Shown in pieces: positions 47,953-60,869 of a DNA stretch of 64,000 bases. The position numbers and the translations under genes are program-made. The notes under the pieces are model-generated. The model was not told the origin of the DNA, ran no database searches, and was given only the letters and a program-made list of their open reading frames with translations. Where the stretch lies: the NCBI RefSeq assembly GCF_020379485.1, contig NC_063451.1:25960630-26024629 (forward strand), read 5' to 3'. Within the stretch, counting starts at the first letter, position 1; each line of letters begins with the position of its first letter. This stretch comes from Brassica napus (taxonomy: Eukaryota; Streptophyta; Magnoliopsida; Brassicales; Brassicaceae).

Positions 47953-50867
47953 GCCTATTCCTTCCCCGATTGCAATCATAGACTTCCACTTTCTTCTCAA
48001 TCATGTTGACGCATACATCAACCCAATGATTACCTGCAACGGACATCACTTATTTTGTTAAAAAAAAATACTTGAATAACGGAGACGTGTAGAGGAAGCA
48101 TGGATAATTACATTTGACAAACAGAGGAAAGTTGAGACGATCAACATCGACACCCCAAACTCTATTAGTCCGCCCATGAGATGGAAGCTCTCCTCTCCCA
48201 TAAGCAAGAAGAAGATCGGGTACTACGTAGCCTCTTTTGTCGTCTTTACACTTCTCGTATTCTTTCTCGATCTGGAGGCAGAACATGTCGTTCATGAAAG
48301 CAACACGGTCTATATTCCAACGCCTCAAAGATGTCTTCTCTCGCCATATATACATCATCGCATCCATTTCCTGAATATTCACATGGAAAATTACCCAATG
48401 CACAATCAAATATATGTTACAAATATATGTTAAGAAAATAATACCTCGTTTCCAAGCCATTTTCCAGCACAAACTATTCTCTGTGCGAAGGTCAAATTAA
48501 AGACAGAGGGACCAATCCTCAAAGCTGTTGGATTCGTAGACCATTTCGTGAATCTATCCCACGATTCTTCGGTGAAATAATACAGTGACGCCTGTGGAGA
48601 ACCGTCATCTGCCATTGGTGAGTCACTAAGCTGAAGCTTCTTGCTTGGTCCTCCAGTCCATCTATCCCACTTTGCCGATGTTAGAGGTGCATTTGATTGC
48701 TTTGATCCACCTTTTCGTAGTTTCCGGACAGTAGTCATTGGAGTCCACCAATCACTTGCATCGTTGTCGTTATTGGTCTGTGATGGATCAAAATCGGGTA
48801 CGTACGAGGCTTGAGAAAGTCCTTCAAGGCTTTGCGTACCTATTGGTTCGTCCATATCATCCGCTTGACTGAAATTTACATCCTGTTTCAAAGTACACAA
48901 GCAATTCATAAAAAACCCTGATTCAAAACACACAAGCAATTCAAACAAAAATCAGATTCAAAATACACAAGCAATTCATATAAATATCTTACACATAGTT
49001 CACATAACAAAACACACATCATAATGCAGATACATAATTAAGCCTGATTTTGAACAACAATTACAAACCAAACACACTTCCAAAACGAGACAATGCAAAA
49101 CACATCACAAGGCCGATAAACACATGAAACTAACACTAAAAGAAGTTAAGACACATTGCAGAGAGTTATGAAGACTAGTGCTTGTTTACCAAGCGTTTGG
49201 ACCTCCTCGGAGATGGCTTGCTAGGCGATGGCTTCGTAGGAGATGGCTTCCTAGGCGATGGGTTGCTTGGCGCTGGCTTGCTAGGCGCTGGCTTGCTAGG
49301 CAATGGGTGGCTAGGCGCTGGCTTGCTCGCAGATGAATCTCCATGCTCAGCTTGGACGGTTGAATCCCCACGGGAATTTTTAAGCTCTGACTGCACTCCC
49401 TCAAATTTTTCATCCATCTTTTTCTCTAGCCTCTCTTCCATCGCAGCAAAACCTTGCTGAAACAACTGCGTCACAAAAGTCTTCATATCTTCATCAAAGG
49501 GTGGTCTAGTATGTAGGACCTTATGCTTCCTTTTTTCCATTCCACGATCAGGGAACCTCTTCTTTCCCTTTGTATCTCTCGCCCTTATGGTTGCTGATCC
49601 TTTTGGAGTTTGAAACTCCTCATCGCTCCCACTTGCTTCATCGCTCCCACCTTCACCATCCTTGTCGTTAGGCTCTTCATCACTCCCACCTTCTCCCTCA
49701 TGCGTAGCTACTTTCTCCTTCTCCCCTTCTTTGTTATCAACCCCAAAAGAAAATACCGGTGTCTCTTCGTACTCCCAATTATGACCGCTAAAGTCAAACT
49801 GCTTCATTATCATCTGCATGAGAAGCTTGACTCTATCATCCTCCACCTCATCTCGTCTGCTAAATTGAAGACTTTCACACACTGTATAATTCCCTGTCCA
49901 CGAGATGTATGGATATATGTCATCCTACACAAGAAAGGTGAAAAGAGTCAATCATTAATACAAACATTTATTTGTTTTTCTACTTGTTAAAATAAATATT
50001 TACCTGGGGTGTTAAGATGTTCTCCAACTTGTTGAGCTCCTCGTACGAAATCTTTGCAGCTCCCATCCAGTTTACACATCTAGGACCGTTCTTAAAACTT
50101 TTGTTCAGTTTTCTTCCACAGAGCTTTCCAAGCTTTGGTATTGCTTCCATAGCCCATATCTGAAGACCGTAGGTGAAGCCATCTAACACGTAACTCTTTG
50201 GATTCTCCTTCAGTTTATCTCGTTTTTCAGCTATTGACTCGCATAAAAGGTCAAAAGAAGCAACTCCCCAAGGATAGTTTCGAACCTGCTCAAGATCCAT
50301 CACCAACTTTACGTACTTGATGGGGATAGGTGCCTTCTCATCTCTCCAGCAAACGATACAAACAATGATGCAAAGATACACCAGCCTGATTCGATCAGCA
50401 TTACTCCACTTCTTAACAGCTGCCATGTGATGTTCCCACAGCTCGAAAATAGAAATCCCCTTATTTGTCTTGATCACTAAGCTCCAGAAACCACCATCAT
50501 CATCCCAGTCAACCAACTCCTTAAGTGAGAGACTAGTATCGCACTGAAGCCCGGTAACTGCGTGGAACTCAAGCAATGAAAATCGGAGAGGTCTTCTCGC
50601 AAAGACAAACCAGAGCTCATAATCTTTGTAAGTCAACAGCTCCCTACACAAGAAGCCGTGTATCACTCTCGCCGAGAATCCCAAACCATTATCGAACAGC
50701 TTAAAAATCTGAGCAAAAACAGGATCTTTCTTCACTGTCTCCAACTCCTTTGGCAACCACTCCATCAATCTTTTGAAATAGCGTACCATCTTGCAGTTGT
50801 TATTGATCTGATGCACTTGGGTCTCTTCACCCGGCTTAAACAACCGCTTTGGTAACTCCTCAGACAT
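47953..50867 (-). pseudogene. MULE-borne Ulp1 protease gene (copy 2), 3'-truncated
   Basis: Exons on minus: 50004-50867, 49190-49924, 48445-48882, 48112-48370 and the start of exon 5 at 47953-48033. Exons 1-4 stay in frame. Exon 2 is three codons shorter (RPPFDED against RPQQAPFDED). The donor of exon 4 is changed from GGTAAT to TGTAAT but keeps GT. Exon 5 keeps His (NHWVDV) and Asp (EVYDC) but is cut by the 1.29-kb deletion before the catalytic Cys. A truncated protein with the DUF1985 domain and S-P-K repeats is possible; protease activity is not. Confidence 0.88.
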
Positions 50868-51712
50868 ACCTACAATCACAGAAAAGAAGTTTATAATCAG
50901 AGCACAAACAAAAAAAGAAGAAGATTTGACAAAAAACCAAACCTTTGAATCGGAAAACAACAAAAATGAATCTATTTGTCAATTTTCCCTCTTTCAAAAA
51001 AGGACCAAAATCGAAGATAAGAAACTAAAATCAAAACACCCAAACAATAACATCCATGAATTGCGTAATGTATAAGGAGATTAATCAACCCATTCAAGTA
51101 ATTTAGATTAAGAAATAAGAGAAATCGGATTTAAGTGATGAGAAACTTTAAGAAATCTAGGGTTAAGAGAATCAAAACAAGTAATTGCAAACTCACCTTC
51201 TTAGAAACGTGAGATGTTGATGAAATTGATGGTGGAAGAAGAAGAAGAGCGTCTGACGATGTCGTAGAGTAAGAACAAATCTCCAATTCTTCAGGCTGAT
51301 AACAAAGAGAAAGACGTAAATAACTAGATTAGAGATGAAAAATGAAAATTAAAGAGTGAAGAAACGATTTGGCTTTGTTCTTACCCAAAATCTCCATTGG
51401 AGGAGCTTCAAGCTTTCGGCGGAGAAGATGAGAGAGGTTTGTTAATCTCTAGGGTAAATCGACTTTTGTTTCTATTTTTTTTAAAGTTTTTCCTTTATTT
51501 TTACTTTCTGTTTTTACTTTTTGTTTTTTGGTTTTTTTAAAAGTGGTTAAATATATTTCGAAATATTAATATTAATTATATAAATCTTAACTATGCTAAT
51601 TTGAGGGCAATATGGTATTTAAAAATTATAAATCCTACTTACCTAAAGAATTTTCAGAAAGTACTATTCTTACAAATCGAAGTATAAAATGTCTTTATTT
51701 TCCAATTTTCTC

Positions 51713-53640
51713 TTTAATGTAAAATCTTGTTATTTTTGTTAATACGTTTCACTAATCATCATTAACTATAAAATGCAAATATATATGCTATTTAATAAAT
51801 TGACAAACCAACCATGCATGAGATCCATAATGAAAAAATGCAAACCCTAGCATAACTGATTTAACTATTTACTAGATTTTGTTTAAAAGGGTGGGTATTT
51901 TTTTGTTTTATATTTTTGTAGAAATTTAATTTTTATATTTGTGTTTTTTTGTATAATATTTTATTTTTAAATGATTAATAAGAACTTTTAATAATTATAT
52001 TAAAATAGTTGGACAACACATATATCAATATATAGACCATGTTCCTGATGACGCCAGTAAGTGAAATATTGTTCATTCTGTATATATAGTATTTGTTGTT
52101 TTTATAGGAACTTGTATTTGAATGTATACAGTATACAGATATTCTAGTAAATGATGATCATGCATATACAGAGGAATTTAAACTAATTGGATATCTATTC
52201 GCCATGCCCTAAAAGTTCCTTTCAAACTGATCAGGTCACCTAATAAGTATTTTTTCTTTTGTGTTTTATTATCATAACAGGCAACATGTTATCATGGCAT
52301 ATGAAATGTAATCGTAATATGTAATCGTAATATATAGGAGATAGCTACTAAACGAAATAAACTAATTTTCAATTTTAAATGAATTATTAAGAAGAAGAGA
52401 TAATGTTATCTAGGTGTTGTGGGTGATAAAGATATCCAAGCCAGGTAAGGTTAGCTTGTTGATCAAATTGATTAAACATTTCTTCAACAAGACTTCGACA
52501 TCTGTACCACCAATCCTTGTTTCAATTATGGATTATAAAATATAAAATGGCATATGCACCCATTATAATTTTTTTTTATCAATACATTATTGGTTTCTTA
52601 AAGCAAGTCTATTTTAAAAAAAAAACCTACTGAGTGGTTCATCGTTACATTTGACCATCAAGGAAATTATAGTATATATATAACGCAATACATATAGTTT
52701 TCTATTTTAATTATTATTCAAGTGTAATTCTTTGAAAGACTCGTTATGCGTGTACTTGCGAAGTTATAATCTTTTAAAAGGACAGTCTATTTTTCTACGT
52801 AATATAGGACAAGAAATATCGGTTACTTTATTAGTTTGAATGATTCTTGATTTAATAATTAAAAACACTGGCGTTAGATATAAGTTAAATCAATATTGAT
52901 TTAAATTGAATCAGTTGATCTAGAAAAATAATTTGGTAGAGCACCATCCCACCGATCAGATACTTCTTCGAAGAAGTTCTGATTGCTGAAGACGTGTACT
53001 AAGTGACAAGTAAATATAATTTCTCTTTAATTTAGTGCGTAGTTGGCTATTTGCGTGCATCATTATTTGCTAAATAGTAAATATTCGATTCATGTCGTGT
53101 GCAGGCATCAATCTCTTAGAATATGTATATTGTATTCTCTATGAAAAGAGCGTATCACTCTAGTTCAGTGCTTGATCAATGCAAGAAGAATTTATATATT
53201 TTAAATCAAGTTCAGACTCAGGCCCCAGATGGTGACAAGCGGGATAACTACGGAATAAGTGCGATATGGTTCAAAAAATAACAAAAATATATATTAGGTG
53301 CCGTAACTAATAAATCATAGGTAACCATTTATTGAAAGATTTTTTTCAAAAATCATTAATATTTAAATTAAAAGAGGAAAAAAATATTTTCAATCTATTA
53401 GAATTCCTGAAATCAAACTCTAAAAATACAAATACACAACAGTTAATTGTTTTTGGGATACAATATTTTCATGGTCGCGCTATATAGCTAAATTGTTTTT
53501 AGTTGCCCAATGGGCTACAAGTTACAGCAATTATGGGCCCAATGCGCGTCGATAAACCGATTTAAAAGCAAACCGTGTCGGATCCCGGTTATCAAGTGGA
53601 TACCCCGTGGGTTTTAGGGTTTTAACATACGGTTTGGCTT
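51713..53640. other. Intergenic DNA between MULE copy 2 and the NAT10-like gene
   Basis: It starts with the right target duplication of copy 2 (51713-51721). The rest is AT-rich and non-coding as far as I can see. A short tandem (tgtaatcgtaatatgtaatcgtaatat) lies near 52305-52335. The last part should include the promoter of the next gene. Confidence 0.45.
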
Positions 53641-54066
53641 AGGGCGCGCTTCTCTCTGCTTTGTTTACACACAAAGACTGTTTCTTTCCACCCTCCTCTG
53701 CTCGTTTCCGTCGCCATCTTCAATCTCCAGGTTCGTTCTCCGTCACACTCGTTACTATCGATCACGCTTATTGGCTTCACAGCTGGGAATCGAAAGCCGC
53801 TTGTGTGTTTTTTTTTGCTGTAATTTTTTTTAATTTCTGAGACTTTGCTTCGTTGAGTTTCTCATAGAAAGTTTGAAACTTTGATTCGAATTTGAAATAG
53901 GAAAGTTTATTTTCAAACGGGTTTATGTCTTGAAACTCCAGAACTTAAAAAAGAACATGGCTTTATCTTAATATCTTTTGCACAAACAGCTCGAAACTGT
54001 GTTTCATTGAGTTTTTTTTTTTTTTTCTGGGCATAAGGTTAGGAAGCAAAAGAAGTTAGTGTGAGG
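53641..54066 (+). promoter_or_regulatory. 5' leader of the NAT10-like gene
   Basis: CT-rich leader sequence (about 53650-53730) is followed by a probable 5' UTR intron: donor-like gttcgttctcc after ctccag near 53730, and an acceptor-like stretch before the coding ATG at 54067. Exact transcript ends cannot be read from the sequence. Confidence 0.4.
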
Positions 54067-57000
54067 ATGAGGAAGAAGGTAGACGAACGTATCAGGACTC
54101 TGATTGAAAACGGTGTTAAGCTTAGACACCGTTCCATGTTTGTCATCGTCGGTGACAAGTCTCGTGACCAGGTGATATCTTTTGTTCTTCTTATAAAGAA
54201 TCTCTACTTTGCATTTTCCTTAGAATCTATTTTTGAATTTTTGGAGATTAATTAATAATACCTTTTCTGTTTCGTTGTGTAACAGATAGTGAATCTTCAT
54301 CACATTTTGTCAAAATCGGTGGTGAAGTCTAACACAAGTGTGCTATGGTGCTACAAGAACAGACTCGACATTAGCAGGTTCGATTTCTCATCATCCTTGT
54401 GTTTCACAAAATAAAGTATTTGCCAGTTTTGAAACTTTATATTAACAAAATGAAATTGGTTTTGTGTGCAGTCACAATAAGAAACGTTCTAAGCAGCTGA
54501 AGAAGATGAAGGAGAGAGGACAGCTAGATCTTGAAAAGCTTGACGCTTTCTCTCTTTTTCTTGATGTTGGGGAAGTAACACATTGCATGTACAAAGACTC
54601 TGAAAGAGTTCTCGGGAATACTTATGGCATGTGCATCCTACAGGTATGCCGCCTGGTTAATGATTATATAAAGTAATACAGTTGCTGCAACTTACTAAGA
54701 TTACCTTTTTAATTTTATATATATATATATATATATTCAGGATTTTGAAGCTCTAACCCCAAATCTACTAGCAAGAACAATTGAGACGGTGGAAGGGGGT
54801 GGGCTAGTTGTATTGTTATTACAGTCTCTTTCTTCGCTTACTAGTCTATGCACCATGGTTATGGTATGTGATTTTGGTAGTTTTGTTGTTTGCTTAACTA
54901 GTTATTTGGAGTTTACTTTACATGATTGGTTCTGTTTTCGTATCAGGATGTGCACGATAGATTTCGAACCGAGTCACACTCTGAAACTTCCGGACGTTTC
55001 AATGAGCGTTTTCTGTTATCACTAGCTTCCTGCAAAGCGTGCGTTGTCATGGATGATGAGCTGAATATATTGCCGCTTTCGTCTCACATCAGATCTATCA
55101 CCAAAGTTCCAGCAAAGGAGGTAAATTTTTATCAGATTTAAGGGCTGTTGATAGAGAGAAACTATCTTTCATCATGCCGCTTAGCATCTTTAACGTTTAC
55201 TCTAATGCGTTTCTGATGAAAGGATTCGGAGGGACTTTCTGAGGCAGAACAAGATCTTAAGAGTTTGAAAGATGCACTAAGTGATGATTTTCCTGTTGGT
55301 CCTTTGATTAAGAAGTGTTGTACATTGGATCAGGTATGTAGTTTTGTCACCTGTATACATTAGATGAAGAAGGGTTGCACATTGGATCATGTTTTTGAAT
55401 ACATGCTTTCTTTTTTTTCTGTAGGGTAAAGCTGTTGTCACATTTTTCGATGCAATATTGGATAAGACCCTCAGGAGCATTGTTGCTCTAATTGCTAGTC
55501 GAGGGCGTGGAAAGTCTGCCGCACTTGGTCTAGCTGTTGCCGGGGCTGTTGCTGCTGGGTAGGCTTTGAGTTAATGTACTCTTTTTATTCTCAAATGTTC
55601 AGATAGTATTTAGTAACTTATCGGCACTTTATCGTTATTTGCTGTTAGGTACTCTAATATCTACGTAACAGCACCAAGCCCAGATAACTTGAAAACATTC
55701 TTCGAGTTTGTTTGCAAAGGTTTTGATGCTCTTGAATACAAGGTACTATGAACATCTTCTGCAGCACATATTTAAAGGCAATTTTTAAAGAAAGAGTAAA
55801 AGTTTTACATATTTTTTGAGATTATTCATTAATGTCCTAAACATTCTCTTAACCCATATGTTTTTGAAGGAACATCTTGAGTATGATGTTGTGAGAAGTG
55901 TGAATCCTGACTTTAAGAAAGCCATCGTACGGATAAATATCTTTAAGCAGCACAGACAAACTATCCAGGTATGTTCATTCATGTTTTTCTAATTAGCTGT
56001 GGTTTGTCTGATAATGTTCTGATAATATTTGTTAACTAATCGGTATTGTTTTTTTTTTCTTGTTCAGTATATACAACCGCATGAACACGAGAAGCTCTCA
56101 CAAGTTGAGCTGTTGGTTATTGATGAAGCAGCAGCGATTCCTTTGCCAGTTGTGAAGTCGCTACTTGGACCTTACCTAGTTTTCTTATCATCTACAGTCA
56201 GTGGGTAAGTGAAACATGATTTTCTGGTTACACCACCATTGTGTATGCCATAGTTATAATTTGAGTCAGTTAGGTTACTGATTACCGTTTCTTTATTTTT
56301 ATTTATCAAAGCTATGAGGGTACTGGTAGATCTTTGTCCCTGAAACTCCTCCAACAGTTAGAAGAACAAAGCCGAGCCCCTGCTACTGGTGTTGAAGGCT
56401 CCCTTTCGGGTATTTAACTGCTACATCTTGCTTTCGATTTTGGCATGTGATAATCAAGAGAATTTCGTAGAGATCCTAGTATCTGATCGGTGTTCACAAG
56501 TACTAGAGCTAATGTTTCTTTCTTGGAGGGCCTAGTTTAATGTCATAGTATTTAGTATTAGATATCCTTTTTATTCTTGGCTCTGTAGATGATGTTAATC
56601 GTTATCTTGGGGAATACCTTAACTGTCTGACGTTTCTTTGGATTCAGGTTGCCTTTTCAAGAAGATAGAACTTACTGAGTCAATTAGATACGCTTCTGGA
56701 GATCCAGTTGAATCCTGGCTCAATGGATTACTATGCCTTGATGTTGCTAATTGCCTCCCTAGTCCTTCATGGTATGGAGTTTTCACGTCAAAATTATACA
56801 ACGTTTACATCCCTTTCTTCCCAACTGATCTTTCCGTTTGGTTGTTTGTTCTGTATATTGTAGCCATCCTCTGCCAAGCCAGTGTGATCTCTACTATGTC
56901 AACCGAGACACACTGTTTTCTTATCACAAAGACAGTGAGTTGTTTTTACAGGTAATAATAGTTGATTTTACAATCTAATTTTTTTGCTTACTTTGTTTTG

Positions 57001-59606
57001 ATTATAGTAACTTAAGTGGTATTACCACAGCGAATGATGGCACTTTGCGTCTCTTCTCACTACAAGAATTCTCCTAATGATCTTCAATTGCTGGCGGATG
57101 CTCCTGCTCATCATTTGTTTGTGCTGCTCGGTATATAACTGATCCTTTTATTTAAAGCTAGATATAATCCACCAGATTTAGAGTATCGCCTTAAAAAATT
57201 TATTTGGTACAGGTCCTGTTGATGAATCCAAAAACCAGCTTCCTGATATACTCTGTGTTGTTCAGGTATAGTTGAAAAAATTGGAGATCTGCTTTATTTT
57301 TTGTTGCAGCATTGTGACTGATTCTGGATGTATTTTTTGCAGGTGTGTCTTGAAGGACAGATATCTGAGAAATCAGCCATCAGAAGCTTAAGAGATGGTC
57401 ATTCACCACATGGAGATCAAATACCTTGGAAGTTCTGTGAACAGTTCAGGGACCTTGTCTTCCCAACTCTTTCTGGTGCTCGTATTGTACGCATAGCAGT
57501 CCACCCCAACGCCATGAAGGTGACTTTTTTAGGCTTCTCATTTTTTTTTAATCTGTTAGGTTCCATGAAAAATTAACAAATGTCTTATTGCATTCTATGT
57601 AGATGGGTTATGGTTCTGCTGCGGTTGAACTATTGACCAGGTAAAATGCATGAAAATTTACATACGTAAACACTAAGCTGTGATCAAAGCTTGACGATAA
57701 TGATTTAATTGATTGATGTGGACAGATATTTTGAGGGTCAGCTAGCTTCGATATCAGAAGGCGATGATGAACTCGATGTGGAGGCTTCACCACTTAAAGT
57801 TACCGAAGCTGCTAAGAAGGTTCTTGGTTCTTCTATCTATCTGTATGACTATTTTTGTTTGGTTTATGCATTCAACTTCTTACTTGATTGCTTTTCCATA
57901 GGCTTCTTTGCTTGAGGAACAGATAAAACCTCGCGCCAATCTTCCACCTCTGCTGGTTCCTCTTCGTGATCGACGACCTGAGAGACTCCACTACCTCGGT
58001 GTCTCTTTTGGTCTCACTTTGGATCTTTTCCGTTTCTGGAGGAAACATAAATTTGCTCCCTTCTATATCAGTCAGATACAAGTAAGCATATCTCTACTCT
58101 TTCTACTGAGTTTCTTCTTACCTATGGCTTGTATAGTAGTGGTTAATAACGCAATTTCTACATTTGGTTTGATCAGAGTTCTGTGACCGGTGAGCACACA
58201 TGCATGCTTCTGAAACCATTGAACAACGAAGAGTTCGAAGTTAGTGAGTCAGATGAATTGGGCTTCTTTGCTCCCTTCTATAAAGGTTTGTTGATTTTCT
58301 TAACAAGAACTAGACTTTGCCGTTCTTGGTTTTAATGCTTTGGCCACTTCTTCTCTTTTGTTCAGATTTCAGGATAAGGTTCTCTAAGCTATTGAGTGAC
58401 AAGTTCAAGAAGATGGATTATAAACTTGCAATGAGGTTAGGACTAATCCTTTTTTTTTTGGTTCATTCCATTCTTGGGGGATTTGATCATTTTTCTCATA
58501 TCACTTCTTTTTTTCTCTAGTGTCTTGAACCCTAAGATCAACTTCACAGAAGTTGATTCTTCAGGAAGTTCAGCAAATGGATATTTGAAGAAACTCGACA
58601 GTGTGTTTTCTCCATATGATATGGAGAGACTCAGAGCGTACACTGACAATCTTGTGGATTTCAATCTGGTTAGTTACATTTTCCTCAAGTAAACTTATTG
58701 AGTTTTAACTTATATTTGTTCCGTTTGGTGATTATTTGTTTTTTTTTCTTATCTTTTAAAAGGTTTATGACCTCTGCAAAACTCTAGCACATCACTATTT
58801 TCAAGAGAAGCTCCCGGTCACGCTTTCATATGTTCAAGCATCTGTACTCCTATGCTTGGGCTTGCAGGAGTCTGATTTCTCTACCATCGAGGTATAACAT
58901 TTATGTTTTGGACTTATGTTTCATTCGACGTTTAGAGATAAACTTGTAGACACATCTGAATGTTCTAAACTGTATCATTACATTGCACTTACAGAGACAA
59001 ATGCAGTTAGAGAGGGGACAAATACACTCTCTTCTATTGAAGGTTGGTAAGAAGTTATACAAATATCTGAATGGAATCGCAGCATCAGAGATCGAAGCCA
59101 CCTTCCCTCGGTTGAAAGAAGTAAGTTCGGATTTCAAAGCTAAAAGCTTACTTTTATGTTCCTTTGCTCTGTAATTTACAATCCTTCATATTTAAATATA
59201 TGATTCATGATGATGACTTGTGGTTGCAGAGAGTGCTTGAACCTCACAATGTATCTGTAGACGAAGATCTCAGGGAAGCAGCAAAACAAGTCGAGGTACT
59301 TGCTTCTGTTCAAGCTCATATTTTTGTTTTTATTTCGATGTATAAAGTCATTCACACTCGATATCTGGTTTAAAGGAACAAATGAGGGCAAAGATAGAAT
59401 TGGATCCTGAGCTGCTTGAACAATTTGCTATTGGTGGCAAAGAAGCCGAAGCTTTGGAAAAGTCTAAGATCTCTTCAAGTGGTATCATCAGTATCGAGAC
59501 TACTAAACCTGAATACAAGCCAAAACCAAGTGGGTTTGATAAAACTGCCAAAAAGAGAGGCCATGATAAGTACTCCTCAAAATCCCACAAGAAGAGAAGA
59601 GCCTGA
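54067..59606 (+). CDS. RNA cytidine acetyltransferase (NAT10/Kre33 family)
   Basis: Makes N4-acetylcytidine in 18S rRNA and some tRNAs, in the nucleolus, using acetyl-CoA and ATP. I trace 26 exons in phase, giving 1023 residues (the Arabidopsis At1g10490 product is of similar length): 54067-54171, 54286-54377, 54472-54643, 54741-54863, 54947-55120, 55223-55333, 55425-55558, 55649-55742, 55870-55968, 56068-56204, 56312-56409, 56648-56771, 56864-56951, 57031-57130, 57213-57265, 57343-57519, 57603-57640, 57726-57819, 57902-58081, 58177-58285, 58366-58435, 58521-58668, 58763-58891, 58995-59120, 59230-59295, 59376-59606. Start MRKKVDERIRTLIENG. Walker A is S284-RGRGK-S290, the Walker B-like motif is LLVIDEAA (D387 E388), and the GNAT acetyl-CoA site is VRIAVHPNAMKMGYGS (about 617-632). 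The C-terminal tail is Lys/Arg-rich (KSHKKRRA). It ends 213 bp from the convergent ISCA-like gene. No damage seen. Confidence 0.96.
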
Positions 59607-59819
59607 TCTGGAGCTAATGTGTGAGACAGTGAGCAGAAGATTTTGATTACTTGTTCTTTTTTTTTGCTTTCTGAATTTGTAACCAGAACTTGAATATTTT
59701 TATAAGCATTTTGTTTTGAACATCACTGATGAAAAATGCTTAAAGTGTTTCTGATTCAGTTGATAAAATTCTACAGCCAAGTCTATAACTACATATGTTT
59801 TTACTGCAATAAAGCTGTT

Positions 59820-60869
59820 TTACATCTCGGCAGCAAAAGACTTCCCACATCCACAGGTTTGTGTAGCGTTGGGGTTTGAGAAAGAGAAGCCTCCACCGAT
59901 TAAAGCGTCACTATAATCAAGCTGCATTCCGAAAAGGAAGAGCATGCTCTTCGGATCACAAACTACAAAAAAAGAAAAGTGTGCACAAGAAAAACCTGAG
60001 CATTCTTTTCCTTTCAGAGATATATAAAAAAGCAGACTCAAGAGAACTGGAGTCTAACGAACACGAATCAGTCTAAATGACAAATGCGCAGACCGTAACA
60101 CGACAGCTAATGTCCTAACAACATTCAGTCTATAACTATCAGGTAAGCGAATATAGCCAATGACAATTCATATGTAACATGGCGAGTCTACACTACATAA
60201 ACTAACTGATCTCACCTCTTAGACCTTATTGTATCAGAATAAAAGGGTTATTCAAAATAAACTTACCTATAGCGAAGCCTTCATATTCAATGGTGGAATC
60301 ATCAGGTCTTGCGTTAGCTCTGTTCTCAAAGTCCATCGTGTAAGACATCCCCGAGCATCCTCCCTGCTTCACACCAATTCTCAAACACAAATCTTCCCCA
60401 CGCTCTGTTCTCATCTTATTCAGATGCTTAAGCGCACTCTCCGTCAAGGATATCGCCGGCTTCAATCCCTCCACTGCAGATGCCACTGAGAAATTCAAAC
60501 AAGACTCTTCAAATTCTCGTGAAACACGCAAACCAAACAAGAGCAGAACTCAGTACATGTCTGAATATTCAAAAAAACAACAAAAGATCGATACTTTTTT
60601 TATGGTAATCATATTAAAAATCGATACTTTTCGAATCATTTCTATGAGAAGCGAATCAAAAGAAGAGAACTTTCGCGATATCAATTCGAACCTGGAGCAG
60701 AGGAGGAGGAGGATCGAACACAGAGACGGTTTCTCCGATTGAGATTCACGTATGACGAACGAGGAAATGAAATCGAGTTACGTGGAGCCACATGACGTAA
60801 GCTTGTGTTAGAGACCCTGAGCTGAAGAAACGTTGGATTCGAAGTCGTGATTCCAGCCAACGCCATCAT
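59820..60869 (-). CDS. CPISCA: Plastid A-type iron-sulfur carrier (CPISCA-like)
   Basis: Three exons on minus: 60692-60869, 60267-60485 and 59820-59962, 179 residues in phase. The first 55 or so residues are Ser/Arg-rich with few acids, a typical chloroplast transit peptide. The mature part is an IscA/SufA-type fold with the three cluster-binding cysteines C103 (GGCSGMSY), C169 and C171 (TCGCGKSF). It matches the recalled Arabidopsis At1g10500 product, which can hold an Fe-S cluster in the stroma. Three ATG-like codons compete at the start; the first true ATG is 60867-60869 (the triplet before it is GTG). Convergent with the NAT10-like gene, divergent from the EMB2004-like gene. Confidence 0.94.

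Larger units (their letters stand above)
44824..51712 (+). mobile_element. MULE copy 2, 6.9 kb, internally deleted
   Basis: Same family and orientation as copy 1. Left end GGGAGAATTGGAAAAACAAG; right end, inverted, GAGAAAATTGGAAAATAAAG. Its 9-bp duplication is TTTAATGTA (44815-44823 and 51713-51721), different from copy 1, so it is a separate insertion and not a tandem copy of the locus. Compared with copy 1 it lacks about 1.29 kb (copy-1 positions about 39200-40487) holding the GRF gene and most of the last Ulp1 exon. Confidence 0.92.

Noticed and set aside
35957..51721. Segmental tandem duplication as the cause of the paired MULEs.
   Set aside because: Each copy ends exactly at its terminal repeat and has its own, different 9-bp duplication; flanking DNA is not repeated.
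53220..53480. Possible small gene before the NAT10-like gene.
   Set aside because: No open frame with recognisable content; the sequence is AT-rich non-coding DNA.
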